Below, piece by piece: positions 40,747 to 49,954 of a DNA stretch of 64,000 nt. The notes under the pieces are model-generated. The model made no database searches. It worked only from the letters and a program-made list of their open reading frames with translations, and was not told the DNA's origin. Made by a program: the position numbers and the translations under genes. The stretch comes from JAHITU01 sp043800905 (GTDB lineage Bacteria; Patescibacteriota; Minisyncoccia; Phycocordibacterales; UBA12079): the NCBI GenBank assembly GCA_043800905.1, contig JAZDMO010000007.1, positions 1 through 64,000 of the forward strand. The letters are read 5' to 3'. The number at the start of each line of letters is the position of its first letter. The first letter of the stretch is position 1.

Positions 40747-41829
40747 ATGAAATTATTAATCGTAACGCAAAAAGTAGATAAGAATGATGATGTACTCGGT
40801 TTTATGCACGGGTGGATTTCTGAATTTGCAAAACATTGTGAAAAGGTGACAGTAATTGCTTTAGGTGTGGGTGAATATGATTTACCTCGAAATGTAAAAG
40901 TCTTATCCTTGGGAAAGAATAATTTGTTATTGCGAGGAGTGAAGCGAAGCGGAACGACGTGGCAATCCAGCAACAAAAGTCGTAAAAAATATATTTTTAA
41001 TTTTTATAAATATATCTGGCAGGAGCGAAAAAATTACGATAATGTGTTTGTTCACATGAACCCCGAATACGTGGTTCTAGGGTCAATTTTATGGCGATTT
41101 TGGGGTAAAAGGGTGGGACTTTGGTACACACATAAGGCTGTTAATTTAAAGTTAAGGATAGCTGAGAAAATGGCTAATTTGGTGTTCTCGGCTAGTTCAG
41201 AATCTTTTGGTTTAAAAAGCAAAAAACTTCATATTACGGGTCATGGAATTAATTTAGAACAGCTTAAAATTAAGAAAGATAAAATTCAAAATGAGATTTT
41301 CAAAATGATTTTAGTCGGAAGGATTGCTCCCATAAAAAATCAAGACATCTTGATTAAATCGGCGGTAATTTTAAAAAATAAATATCTGGATTTTAAATTT
41401 AAAATTGATTTAATTGGTGGGGCTGATTCATATGTTCAAAGAGAATATAAAGTGCTTCTTGAAAGTTTGGTTAAAACAAATAATTTAGAAAATGAAATTA
41501 GTTTCGTTTCTCCTGTCGCTAATAAAGAAATCAATGCTATTTATGAAAAAGCGAATTTAAGTTTAAATTTGTGTCCCACAGGAGGAGCTGACAAAGTGGT
41601 TTTGGAATCAATGGCTTGTGAATTGCCTGTTATAGTTTTTAATAAAACCTTTGAGAATATTTTACCCGAAGAATTAATTTTAGAAAAATTAGAACCAGAA
41701 CTTTTAGCAGAAAAAATTTATGAAATTTCTCAGAAGAAAAATTTGAATTTTGGATTAAGAGAAAGGGTTGAAAAAAGTCATAATTTGAAAAAATTAATCA
41801 TTAAGATTTTAAATTTATATTATGCTTAA
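40747..41829 (+). CDS. GT4-family glycosyltransferase with a repeat read in frame
   Basis: A 360-residue GT-B enzyme with donor-site blocks MILVGRIAPIKNQDILIKSA and CPTGGADKVVLESMACELPV. At 40927-40970 it contains a full constant unit of the dispersed family, GCGAGGAGTGAAGCGAAGCG...GTGGCAATCCAG, read as RGVKRSGTTWQSS in the N-terminal domain near residue 63. The frame stays open on both sides, so the element lengthens a loop. The 3' end overlaps the next gene by 8 bases. Confidence 0.88.
   Translation: MKLLIVTQKVDKNDDVLGFMHGWISEFAKHCEKVTVIALGVGEYDLPRNVKVLSLGKNNLLLRGVKRSGTTWQSSNKSRKKYIFNFYKYIWQERKNYDNVFVHMNPEYVVLGSILWRFWGKRVGLWYTHKAVNLKLRIAEKMANLVFSASSESFGLKSKKLHITGHGINLEQLKIKKDKIQNEIFKMILVGRIAPIKNQDILIKSAVILKNKYLDFKFKIDLIGGADSYVQREYKVLLESLVKTNNLENEISFVSPVANKEINAIYEKANLSLNLCPTGGADKVVLESMACELPVIVFNKTFENILPEELILEKLEPELLAEKIYEISQKKNLNFGLRERVEKSHNLKKLIIKILNLYYA
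40927..40970. repeat. Dispersed repeat unit inside a glycosyltransferase gene
   Basis: TTATTGCGAGGAGTGAAGCG...ACGTGGCAATCCAG, very close to the unit at 27200-27244 and to the reverse of 14523-14569. Confidence 0.9.
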
Positions 41830-42851
41830 AGTTTGTTTTTTTGGAATTTATAATCCTGAGTATTCGAGAAACCGGGTGTTGATGAACGGTTTACGTCAAA
41901 ACGATGTGGTTGTTTTAGAATGTCGTTCAGAAAAGACTGGTTTTAAAAAATATATTGATTTAATTAAAAAACATTGGAAGATAAGAAAAGATTATAATGT
42001 TTTGTTCGTGGCGTTTCCGGGTTTCCAAACAATGATTTTAGCTCGTTTTCTTACTAGAAAGAAAATAATTTTTGATTCCTTTGCCCCCATTTATGAATCT
42101 GAAGTTTTGGATAGAAAAAATATAAAAAAAGAAAGTTTAAAAGCTAAATATTATTGGTTGCTTGATTGGGCTTCTTTTAAATTAGCAGATATTGTTTTAG
42201 TTTTTACTGATGAATACAGAAAATACTTTATAGAAAGTTTTAATATTGATGAAAAAAAAGATAAGAAAAATTTTATTGGGGACTTCGACTGATTTATTTT
42301 TTCCCCAAAATGCTATTGAAGACGGAAAGTTTAAGATTTATTTTTATGGACATTTGATTCCCTTACAAGGACAGGAATATATTCTTGAGGCAGCTTGTTT
42401 GTTAGAAAAACACGATGATATTGTTTTTTTGATGGGTGGGTCGGTTGCTAAGAAAAAATATGATGACGGTTCTTTCAAAAATGTAATTTTTAAAGAAAAT
42501 GTTTTTAAAGAAAAATTGGCCGAGGATATTCAAGGAAGTGATGTTTGTTTAGGAATTTTTGGTGACACAATAAAATCAAAAAGAGTTATTCCGAATAAAA
42601 TTTATGATTATGTCGCTTGTAGAAAACCAGTAATTACAGCCGATACACCTGCTATTAGAGAATTATTTGACGAGAATGATTTATATTTAGTGCCAACCGC
42701 TAATTCAGAGGCTTTAGCTAAAGCTATTTTGAAATTAAAAGAAGATTCTGACTTAAGAGAAAAATTAGCTGAAAATAGTTATAATAAGTTTACTCAAAAC
42801 TGTACTCCCAAAATATTAGGTAAAGAATTGTTAAAGATTATCTCTTTTTAA
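41822..42851 (+). pseudogene. GT4-like glycosyltransferase split by a frameshift at an A8 run
   Basis: Two frames together make one enzyme. The first (41822-42292, 156 residues) is the N-terminal half, MLKVCFFGIYNPEYSRNRVL to ADIVLVFTDEYRKYF. The second frame (open from 42246 to 42851) continues as KILLGTSTDLFFPQN, YFYGHLIPLQGQEYILEA and the donor region FGDTIKSKRVIPNKIYDYV. They switch at GATGAAAAAAAAGATAAG near 42249-42263; one base fewer would restore a ~343-residue protein. It may be a true mutation, a sequencing error in a homopolymer, or slippage that makes some full-length product. Both neighbours are tightly spaced. Confidence 0.8.
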
Positions 42852-42855
42852 AATA

Positions 42856-43884
42856 ATGAAAATTTATATAAGTAAAATTTTAGATTTACCATACCTTCCA
42901 ATTTTGTACCCCAATTTAGGATTTCAAACAAAAGGAGGTTTTTTATTTTTAAATAAAGGTCAAAACTTTTTTGATAAAACTTTTTTTGATTTAGTTTTTG
43001 AACCTGAAGAAGCTGATTTTTTAATGTTGCCCCATAATTACCCTTTGATAAAAAATCAAGAAAATTATTTAAAAGAAATAATAGACCTTTCTAAAAAATT
43101 ACAAAAGAAAATTATTGTTTTTGTATATGGAGATTCAGACGGGGAAGTTAATATAGAAAATTCTGTGGTTTTTAGAACTTCACAATATAAATTTAAAAAG
43201 AAATTTAATGAAATTATCGCCCCTCCTTTTATAGAAGATTTGTTAGAAAATACAAATATTTCTTTGCGAGAGAAAAAAGAAAAACCAAGAGTTGGTTTTT
43301 GTGGTTTTGCTGATATCAGAGGTTGGAAAGGAAAATTAAAATTTTGGATTAAAACTTTTTTTGCTTCAAGAGAAGTTTATCGGCAAGGAATTTTCTTTAG
43401 GAAAAAAGCTATTAAGGTTTTAGAAAAATCTAATTTAGTAAAAACTAATTTTATTTTAAGGGACTTTTATTCAGGAAATTTAAAAACGATTAAAATTCTT
43501 CCTGAAATTGCAAGAAATGAATATATAAATAACCTTTTAAATTCTGATTTCGTCTTAGCTCCTAAAGGTGACGGTAATTTTTCTTTGAGATTTTTTGAAG
43601 CTCTTTCTCTTGGAAGAATCCCTGTGTTAATTGATACTGAGTGTATTCTTCCTTTGGAAGAAGTAGCTAATTATGATGATTTTGTTTTAAGAATTGACTA
43701 TAAGAATATCTCTAACTTAGATAAGATTATTTTTGATTTTTATGATAAATTATCTGATAAGGATTGGGAAAATATGCAAAAAATGGCGAGAGAAAGTTTT
43801 GTTAATTATCTTAATGTGAAAAGCTTTTACCAACTCTTTTTTTCTGATAACGGTTTTTTGATGAAAAATTATTTGAATCTATGA
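42856..43884 (+). CDS. Exostosin-like glycosyltransferase
   Basis: A 342-residue protein with the exostosin/GT47-like layout: an N-terminal part (LPYLPILYPNLGFQTKGGF, EADFLMLPHNYPL) and a C-terminal donor domain with FVLAPKGDGNFSLRFFEALS, then LGRIPVLIDTECILPLEE. It starts 4 bases after the previous frame and overlaps the GT9 gene by 4. The acceptor is unknown; the setting points to the same surface glycan. Confidence 0.82.
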   Translation: MKIYISKILDLPYLPILYPNLGFQTKGGFLFLNKGQNFFDKTFFDLVFEPEEADFLMLPHNYPLIKNQENYLKEIIDLSKKLQKKIIVFVYGDSDGEVNIENSVVFRTSQYKFKKKFNEIIAPPFIEDLLENTNISLREKKEKPRVGFCGFADIRGWKGKLKFWIKTFFASREVYRQGIFFRKKAIKVLEKSNLVKTNFILRDFYSGNLKTIKILPEIARNEYINNLLNSDFVLAPKGDGNFSLRFFEALSLGRIPVLIDTECILPLEEVANYDDFVLRIDYKNISNLDKIIFDFYDKLSDKDWENMQKMARESFVNYLNVKSFYQLFFSDNGFLMKNYLNL

Positions 43885-44918
43885 AATATAAAAATTTAAT
43901 TTATTTTCAAAACGGGTCCATGGGGGATTTTTTAATGACAATTTTCTTCTTGGAAAATGTTTATTTAAATAATCCTGAATTGAATCTTTATGTCGTGGTG
44001 CCAAAAAGTGAAAAGCTTCTACAACAATTTTTAGAAAAATATTCTTACATTAAAATAATTTTAGTAAATCGTAAATCCTATAAGGGGATTTCGGGAATGA
44101 TAAAATTATTAAAATTTTATTTTTCTTCTAATTTGGTTTTAACAGCTCCCACCCCAGGAAAACTTTCCTTGTTGGTAAAGTTGCAAGCTAAAATGATAGC
44201 TTTGATGCCATATTCTAAATTGGTAGGTTTTGACGATGGAGAGAAAATAAATGAAACTATTTATAATGAAGTTTTAGACTATCATACAGATATAATTTAT
44301 CCCGAATTTTTAAAACAAGTTTTGCTTTCACTAGGTTTTGAAATCAAAATAGAAAATCCTTTATTTAGATATCAAAAAGACGAAAACATCTTGAAAAGAA
44401 TGGATTTAACAGAAAATAGTTTTGTGGTAATTAATCCTTTGGCGGCTACACAAGGAAGAAGTTTAAACGGAAAAGAAATGTCAGATTTTATAAAAGAAAT
44501 TAAAAAAATAAATAATAATTTAAAAATTGTTTTAACTGGAGGAGGAAATGATAGCGAAATTCTTCAAAATTTCTCTAAAATTTTTGACAATGTTTTTGTT
44601 TTTGTTAATTTAAGAATAACTGATTTATGTAATTTAATTGAGGGAGCAAATTTATTTGTGGGGGTAGACACGGGGACTACTCACCTTGCTTCTTTTTTAA
44701 ATAAAAAATCTTTGGTTATCGCTAAAAACGGAACTCCAAATTGGTTGCCTTATTACAATAAAAATGCTCGTATTTTATTTTCAATTAACAATTGCAACCA
44801 AGTGATTTATGAAGGAAGAGATTTTTTGGAAAAAAATAGGGGTAGTAAATTAAGATGTTTAGAAAATGTTCCTGTTGAGGTTGTTAAAAGATCTTTAGGC
44901 GAAATATTAACAAAATAA
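43881..44918 (+). CDS. GT9-family (heptosyltransferase-like) glycosyltransferase
   Basis: A 345-residue GT-B enzyme of the ADP-heptose transferase type: FQNGSMGDFLMTIFFLENVY at the N-terminus, FVVINPLAATQGRSLNGKEM and IVLTGGGNDSEILQNFSK in the donor domain, then GANLFVGVDTGTTHLASFLN, the family signature. Finding it does not imply lipopolysaccharide, since GT9 members occur in many glycan clusters. It overlaps the gene before by 4 bases and abuts the next. Confidence 0.88.
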   Translation: MKYKNLIYFQNGSMGDFLMTIFFLENVYLNNPELNLYVVVPKSEKLLQQFLEKYSYIKIILVNRKSYKGISGMIKLLKFYFSSNLVLTAPTPGKLSLLVKLQAKMIALMPYSKLVGFDDGEKINETIYNEVLDYHTDIIYPEFLKQVLLSLGFEIKIENPLFRYQKDENILKRMDLTENSFVVINPLAATQGRSLNGKEMSDFIKEIKKINNNLKIVLTGGGNDSEILQNFSKIFDNVFVFVNLRITDLCNLIEGANLFVGVDTGTTHLASFLNKKSLVIAKNGTPNWLPYYNKNARILFSINNCNQVIYEGRDFLEKNRGSKLRCLENVPVEVVKRSLGEILTK

Positions 44919-46070
44919 ATGGAAAAAGAAACATATTCAAAAAGAATAGCTTTTTATACGATTGCTTTGCATAGCGGTGGTGGTGAAAGAGTGCTTTTGG
45001 ATTTGGCACAGGGATTTGTGGAAGACGGTTTTAAGGTGGATTTGCTTTTATTTCGTCGCGAAGGTTCGTTAAAAGATAAAGTAGACTCTAGAATAAATAT
45101 TATTGAACTAGAATCTTCTCGGATTGCTTTTTCTATTTTCCCAATAATAAAATATCTGAGAGAAAAAAAACCTTTGTTTATTTTAGGAACCTCCGAGCAT
45201 GCTAACTTGATTTTAATTTTAGCTAAAATGATTTCTATGACTAAGACAAAAATTTTTGTTAGAGTTGGAATGACTTTTTCTGATTTATTTAAGCAGTATA
45301 AAAATAAACGAGACAGATTAATCCCTTTTTTGATTAAATTTTTGTATCCCTATGCGGATAAAATAATTGCTAATTCTCAAAATGTAGCTTTTGATTTAGA
45401 AAGGGTTTCTAAAATTCCAAAAAATAAAATACAGGTTATTTATAATCCAAAGTTTATTTCAGAGATAGAAAAAAGAGCAGTTCAGGGAGAGTGGAAATAT
45501 TCTGATAAATTTACTATTTTGGCTATTGGAAGATTACAAAAACAAAAAGATTTTGAAACCTTAATTAAAGCTTTTTCTTTAGTAAAACAAAAAATAGATG
45601 CTCAACTAATTATTTTAGGGGAGGGAGGGGAAAAAGATAATTTAAATAATTTAATTTATGAATTGAATTTGAGAGGATATGTTTATTTGGTTGGTTTTGT
45701 GGAAAATCCTTATTTGTATATGAAAAACGCAGATGTTTTTGTTTCCTCTTCACTTTGGGAAGGCTTTTCTAATGCTCTAGTAGAAGCCGGTATTTTATCT
45801 TTGCCGATTATCGCTACTGATTGCGGATCCGGGTCAAGGGAATTATTGGCCCCTCGCTCTGACTTTAATAAAACCTTAGAAAAAGGTAAAATAGAATATG
45901 TACAAAATGGAATCTTGGTAGCAAAACAAGATATAGAAAAAATAGCGGAAGCTATTATTTGTCTTTTTGAGGATGAAGTTTTAAGAAAAAAATATTCAGA
46001 AAGAATTCAAAAACAAAGTCAAAAATTTGAAATAAAGAAAATATTAGAAGAGTATAAAAAATTAATTTAA
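44919..46070 (+). CDS. GT4-family glycosyltransferase
   Basis: A 383-residue enzyme with a classic layout: YTIALHSGGGERVLLDLAQG near the N-terminus, KIQVIYNPKFISEIE, ILAIGRLQKQKDFETLIKAF and SSSLWEGFSNALVEAGILSL at the donor site. These resemble enzymes that add N-acetylgalactosamine or similar sugars, but specificity cannot be read. It directly abuts the genes on both sides. Confidence 0.92.
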   Translation: MEKETYSKRIAFYTIALHSGGGERVLLDLAQGFVEDGFKVDLLLFRREGSLKDKVDSRINIIELESSRIAFSIFPIIKYLREKKPLFILGTSEHANLILILAKMISMTKTKIFVRVGMTFSDLFKQYKNKRDRLIPFLIKFLYPYADKIIANSQNVAFDLERVSKIPKNKIQVIYNPKFISEIEKRAVQGEWKYSDKFTILAIGRLQKQKDFETLIKAFSLVKQKIDAQLIILGEGGEKDNLNNLIYELNLRGYVYLVGFVENPYLYMKNADVFVSSSLWEGFSNALVEAGILSLPIIATDCGSGSRELLAPRSDFNKTLEKGKIEYVQNGILVAKQDIEKIAEAIICLFEDEVLRKKYSERIQKQSQKFEIKKILEEYKKLI

Positions 46071-46071
46071 A

Positions 46072-46743
46072 GTGAAAGTATTTATATTAAAATTAATAGT
46101 AAAATACAGAAAATTAGAAAGTATATTCTTGTGGTTGTTAAAAGATATTACTGTAAAAGTTCATGATGTAAGAATTAAAACCCATATTACTGATATGTCA
46201 GATGCTCAAACTTTTAGGGAAATATTTTTAAAAGGAGAATATGATAGAGAATTAGGAACTCCAAAAACAATTTTAGACTTAGGTTCTAATGTTGGTTATT
46301 CAATATTATTTTTTAAGGCAAAATATCCGGATGCTGTGATTTGTGGATATGAGGCAAACCCCGAAACTTTTAAAAAATTAAAAAGAAATGTGGGCCATTT
46401 AAATAATGTAAAGATTTTTAATAAGGCCATAAGTGACAAAAACGGTTTTGAAAAAATGTATTTAGGTAGTAGTTCAGCATCATCTTCTTTAGTGGATAGA
46501 TTTGATGAAAATTTTCCTACAGCGCAAGTAGAATGTATAGAGTTACCCAAGCAAGATTTTGATTTAATTAAATTTGATATAGAGGGAGGGGAACATAAGG
46601 TTATAAAGAACCCAACAAATACTAAATATATTATAGGAGAGGTTCATTATGATTTAGGGAGTGGATTTAAATTAGATAATTTTGATTTAAAAATTATTAA
46701 AATATCAAGGTACCGAGAAGTTGTATGGGGTTATCTTAAATAA
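46072..46743 (+). CDS. FkbM-family methyltransferase
   Basis: A 223-residue SAM-dependent methyltransferase. TILDLGSNVGYSILFFKAKY is the SAM-binding motif I; ICGYEANPETFKKLKRNV and DFDLIKFDIEGGEHKVI are the FkbM pattern. It starts at GTG 46072, one base after the preceding stop; no ATG fits. The family O-methylates sugars or other small groups, so capping or decorating the glycan is the likely role. Confidence 0.88.
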   Translation: MKVFILKLIVKYRKLESIFLWLLKDITVKVHDVRIKTHITDMSDAQTFREIFLKGEYDRELGTPKTILDLGSNVGYSILFFKAKYPDAVICGYEANPETFKKLKRNVGHLNNVKIFNKAISDKNGFEKMYLGSSSASSSLVDRFDENFPTAQVECIELPKQDFDLIKFDIEGGEHKVIKNPTNTKYIIGEVHYDLGSGFKLDNFDLKIIKISRYREVVWGYLK

Positions 46744-47382
46744 ATGATCAAAATTAAAATATATAAATCAAAAGAAAAGTTAATTAAAGATAAAATTTCT
46801 AAAGATGATGTAGTTTTGGATGTGGGTTTTTGGGGGCAGAATACGAATATAGATAGTAAAGATTGGGTGCATAAAATTTTATTATCTCAGAGTAGTAATG
46901 TTTTTGGTGTTGATTTAAATTTCGATGGTGGTCGATTGAGAAATCTTGGAAATTATAGAAAACAATCAGCTGAAAATTTTGATTTTGATAAAAAATTTGA
47001 TGTAATTTTTGCCGGAGATTTAATTGAGCACCTTTCAAATTTAGGTTTATTTTTGGATTCTTGTAAGAGAAATTTAAAAGATGAAGGAACATTGATAATT
47101 ACTACCCCAAACGCTTTTGGTCTTTTTAATATAATGGAAAAACTTTTAAAAAAAGAGCCAAGTGTAAATAGTGATCATACTGTCTATTTTAATTTTATAG
47201 TTCTTAAAAAATTATTAGAAAAGAATGGCTGGGAAGTTACAGAAGAAAGTTATTTAGATGATGTGTGGCCTAAATATAGACAAAGTCTAAAAAGAAAATT
47301 TCTCTATTTGATTTATAAATTTTTTAATTTTTTTACTGATAAGTTTGTGGAAAATCTAGTAATTATTGTTAAAAAAAAATGA
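46744..47382 (+). CDS. Class I SAM-dependent methyltransferase
   Basis: A 212-residue methyltransferase. Motif I is weaker than usual (DVVLDVGFWGQNTNIDSK), with the acidic end of strand 2 in NVFGVDLNFDGG and the later FDVIFAGDLIEHLSNLGLFL block, as in Methyltransf_11/23 enzymes. It starts immediately after the previous stop and overlaps the next gene by 4 bases. The substrate is probably a glycan intermediate. Confidence 0.88.
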   Translation: MIKIKIYKSKEKLIKDKISKDDVVLDVGFWGQNTNIDSKDWVHKILLSQSSNVFGVDLNFDGGRLRNLGNYRKQSAENFDFDKKFDVIFAGDLIEHLSNLGLFLDSCKRNLKDEGTLIITTPNAFGLFNIMEKLLKKEPSVNSDHTVYFNFIVLKKLLEKNGWEVTEESYLDDVWPKYRQSLKRKFLYLIYKFFNFFTDKFVENLVIIVKKK

Positions 47383-48101
47383 AAAATAAAGTTGTAATTT
47401 ATACAGCCATTTTTGGCGGAAAAGATAACTTGATTGAACCGGAATTTATTCCTGAAGGATGTGATTTTGTGTGTTTTACTGATTCAGATTTTGTTTCGGG
47501 TGTTTGGGAAGTTAGAAAAGTAAAACCTGAGTTTGAAGATCCAAACAGAAGCGCAAAAATTTACAAAATTTTGCCTCATAAATATTTTCCAGAATATGAA
47601 ATTAGTATTTGGATTGATGGAAATATGTTGGTGAAAGGGGATGTGAGTGAGTTAATAAAAAAATATTTAAAAGATGTTAACTTTTCAGCTTTTGACCATA
47701 CCCCCTATAGAAAATTTTGGAAAAAGTTTTTTCCTTTGAAATTCGAAGAATATCGTGATTGTGTTTACGATGAAGCAAGATTCATTTTAGAGCTTGGTAA
47801 AAAGAGAGTGAAATATAAAGATGATCCTGAATTAATTAAATTTCAAATAGAAAAATATCGTAAAGAAAATTATCCCAAACATAGTGGTTTAATAGTGGGG
47901 ATGGTTTTGTTGAGAAGACATAATGAAGAAGATGTCATACAAACAATGGAAGCTTGGTGGCAAGAAATTCAAAATGGAAGTTGTAGAGACCAATTAAGTT
48001 TTAATTATGTCGCTTGGAAAAATAATTTTAATTTTTGTTATATAGAACAAAGTTCTAGAAAAAACAGGTGGTTTCTACATACACAACACAGGTTAAAATA
48101 G
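47379..48101 (+). CDS. DUF616-type glycosyltransferase-like protein
   Basis: A 240-residue protein with the DUF616/TOD1-like pattern: VVIYTAIFGGKDNLIEPEFI, CDFVCFTDSDF, AKIYKILPHKYFPEYEISIW then IDGN, where the acidic residues probably bind metal and nucleotide-sugar (DxD-like role). NRWFLHTQHRL is at the C-terminus. It ends the forward run of the glycan genes and is convergent with the gene at 48111. Confidence 0.83.
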   Translation: MKNKVVIYTAIFGGKDNLIEPEFIPEGCDFVCFTDSDFVSGVWEVRKVKPEFEDPNRSAKIYKILPHKYFPEYEISIWIDGNMLVKGDVSELIKKYLKDVNFSAFDHTPYRKFWKKFFPLKFEEYRDCVYDEARFILELGKKRVKYKDDPELIKFQIEKYRKENYPKHSGLIVGMVLLRRHNEEDVIQTMEAWWQEIQNGSCRDQLSFNYVAWKNNFNFCYIEQSSRKNRWFLHTQHRLK

Positions 48102-48110
48102 AGCTTTAAA

Positions 48111-48968
48111 TTAAATTTTAAGTATCTTTTTTAAGATGAGTTTAATTTTCTTTTTAATGCTTGTTTTTTGCCCATAAAACCATTTGTTTTCTCTTTCTGC
48201 ATATAGTCCTGCATTCAAATATTTTTTAATATTAATTCTTTCTTTATATTTTTTCCTTTGCTGTTTTAATCTTTCCCCTGTTATGTTTGTGTGGAAGACT
48301 GTCCAGTCTTCATCTTCTTCCTTCATCAAAGTATAAACTTTGTGTTTTTGAATGTAATTTTCCCAAGCTACCTCGACAGTTCTTCTTTGGTTTGGTTCAG
48401 GATTATTTTCTCTAAAACCGGAATCAATAAAATCACCTGCATATTCTCGCATAGCTTTTGTGTGAGTGTCTCTTTTTATAAGCGCGAAGTTTTCGCTTAA
48501 TCTGTCGCTGAAATAATAACCGTCCCAAGCATTATGATGTTTTGCTTTATAGTTAGAAGAACCGCCAAAGGCAAAAATTTCTCCTTTATTAAGAAAGGAA
48601 ATTGCTTTTTCTAACCAGCCATCATTTTTTTGACAATAAGGGAGAGTATCAAATTTAAAAAATAACAAATATTTTTTTCGTGACAAATTGGCAACATGAT
48701 ATTCTCGTATATGAGCAAAATCTTTTCCTTTTTCTGGATGATTTTCTTTATTTAATGAGAGAGTATCTATTAATCCTTGATCTAATAATTCAAGATAGGC
48801 TTTTTTTGTGTTTTGATTGCTTCCTGCGTCCATAATAATAACTTCTGCTGGTTTTCCACCAAGGAATTTAAACCAGTCCAAAAGAACATCTTTTAAATTT
48901 TCATGATTGCCATAATTGGCACAAACCATAGAAATTTCATTTAGAATATTTTGTTTATTTTCGCTCAT
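48111..48968 (-). CDS. GT2/GT-A-like glycosyltransferase
   Basis: A 285-residue soluble protein opening with NEISMVCANYGNHENLKDVL and AEVIIMDAGSNQNTKKAYLE, which matches the nucleotide-binding start of GT-A enzymes. A later FKFDTLPYCQKNDGWLEKA stretch fits the DxD region (FDT). It is more divergent than the other GT2 genes. It lies 7 bases after the FkbM gene on the minus strand. Confidence 0.72.
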   Translation of the reverse strand: MSENKQNILNEISMVCANYGNHENLKDVLLDWFKFLGGKPAEVIIMDAGSNQNTKKAYLELLDQGLIDTLSLNKENHPEKGKDFAHIREYHVANLSRKKYLLFFKFDTLPYCQKNDGWLEKAISFLNKGEIFAFGGSSNYKAKHHNAWDGYYFSDRLSENFALIKRDTHTKAMREYAGDFIDSGFRENNPEPNQRRTVEVAWENYIQKHKVYTLMKEEDEDWTVFHTNITGERLKQQRKKYKERINIKKYLNAGLYAERENKWFYGQKTSIKKKIKLILKKILKI

Positions 48969-48975
48969 AAGTTTA

Positions 48976-49875
48976 TTATTTTTCTATCCATGCAAATAAT
49001 TTGGTTTTGGTTTTGTATATTGTGTATTTCGGAACAAACAATTTTATTTTACTTTCAATTATTTCAGGGTCGTCTGGGAGGTGATAGGTACAAATAGCTA
49101 TTTTCGGTTTATACTTTTGAATGGTATTTCTCGCCCCATCTAGAAATTTTCTTTCAGCTCCCTCTATATCTATTTTTATAAAGTCTATTTTAGTTATAGT
49201 TTGATTTTTTTCAATAAAAGAATCTAGAGTAATTTGTTGTACTTCTTCAATTTCTGTATTTTTCCCTTGTCTTTCGCTAGAGCTACTAACCAATTTATCT
49301 TTATTTACAAAAAAATTAATATTTGTATTGATATCACCCAGTGCATATGGGAGATATTGAATATTAGTTATATTATTTGTTTTTATATTTTTGTTTAAAA
49401 AAATACCCGTTTCTTTTATTGGTTCAAAGGAAAAAATTTTTCCACCACCTCCTATTTGTTGTGACGCAAATATAGAAAAAAGTCCTATATTTGATCCTGC
49501 ATCAATGACAACATCATCTTTTTCTAAAAATACTCCGTTTTCTTCATAGGGGCCTTCAAAATCTAAAAGTAAATTATTATTTAATATGTTCTTTTTTATA
49601 AATTCATTTTTAGACAGTAATATTGAAACAATATCACCCACAGGAAGGTGATTATTGTAAAAAAAAGTATAACCCATACAGACAAAGTTTTTTTCGTTCT
49701 GATTATAATCAATGAGATTTCTTTTTTTTAAAATATTAGGAATCCAATTTCTTTTTTTTAATCTTTTAAAAACAAGATTAGGAGATATTGAGTAAATAAT
49801 AATAAAAATATTTTTCCCCCAGGATTCTTTAATAAGAAAATTTATTCTTGGAATTATCTTTTTTAATAAATTCAT
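48976..49875 (-). CDS. FkbM-family methyltransferase
   Basis: A 299-residue FkbM enzyme: DVVIDAGSNIGLFSIFASQQ is motif I, GKIFSFEPIKETGIFLNKNI gives the acidic strand, and TKIDFIKIDIEGAERKFLDG is the family signature. The first ~100 residues are an extra region without a motif I know. Second FkbM gene of the island, on the opposite strand from the first. Divergent from the GT2 gene at 49955. Confidence 0.9.
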   Translation of the reverse strand: MNLLKKIIPRINFLIKESWGKNIFIIIYSISPNLVFKRLKKRNWIPNILKKRNLIDYNQNEKNFVCMGYTFFYNNHLPVGDIVSILLSKNEFIKKNILNNNLLLDFEGPYEENGVFLEKDDVVIDAGSNIGLFSIFASQQIGGGGKIFSFEPIKETGIFLNKNIKTNNITNIQYLPYALGDINTNINFFVNKDKLVSSSSERQGKNTEIEEVQQITLDSFIEKNQTITKIDFIKIDIEGAERKFLDGARNTIQKYKPKIAICTYHLPDDPEIIESKIKLFVPKYTIYKTKTKLFAWIEK

Positions 49876-49954
49876 AAAATTATTATATCATAAAGTTGGG
49901 TTCGTTGAGAAAACCTTTATTTTAAGTGCATATTTGTTTATACTTTAGTTAAAT

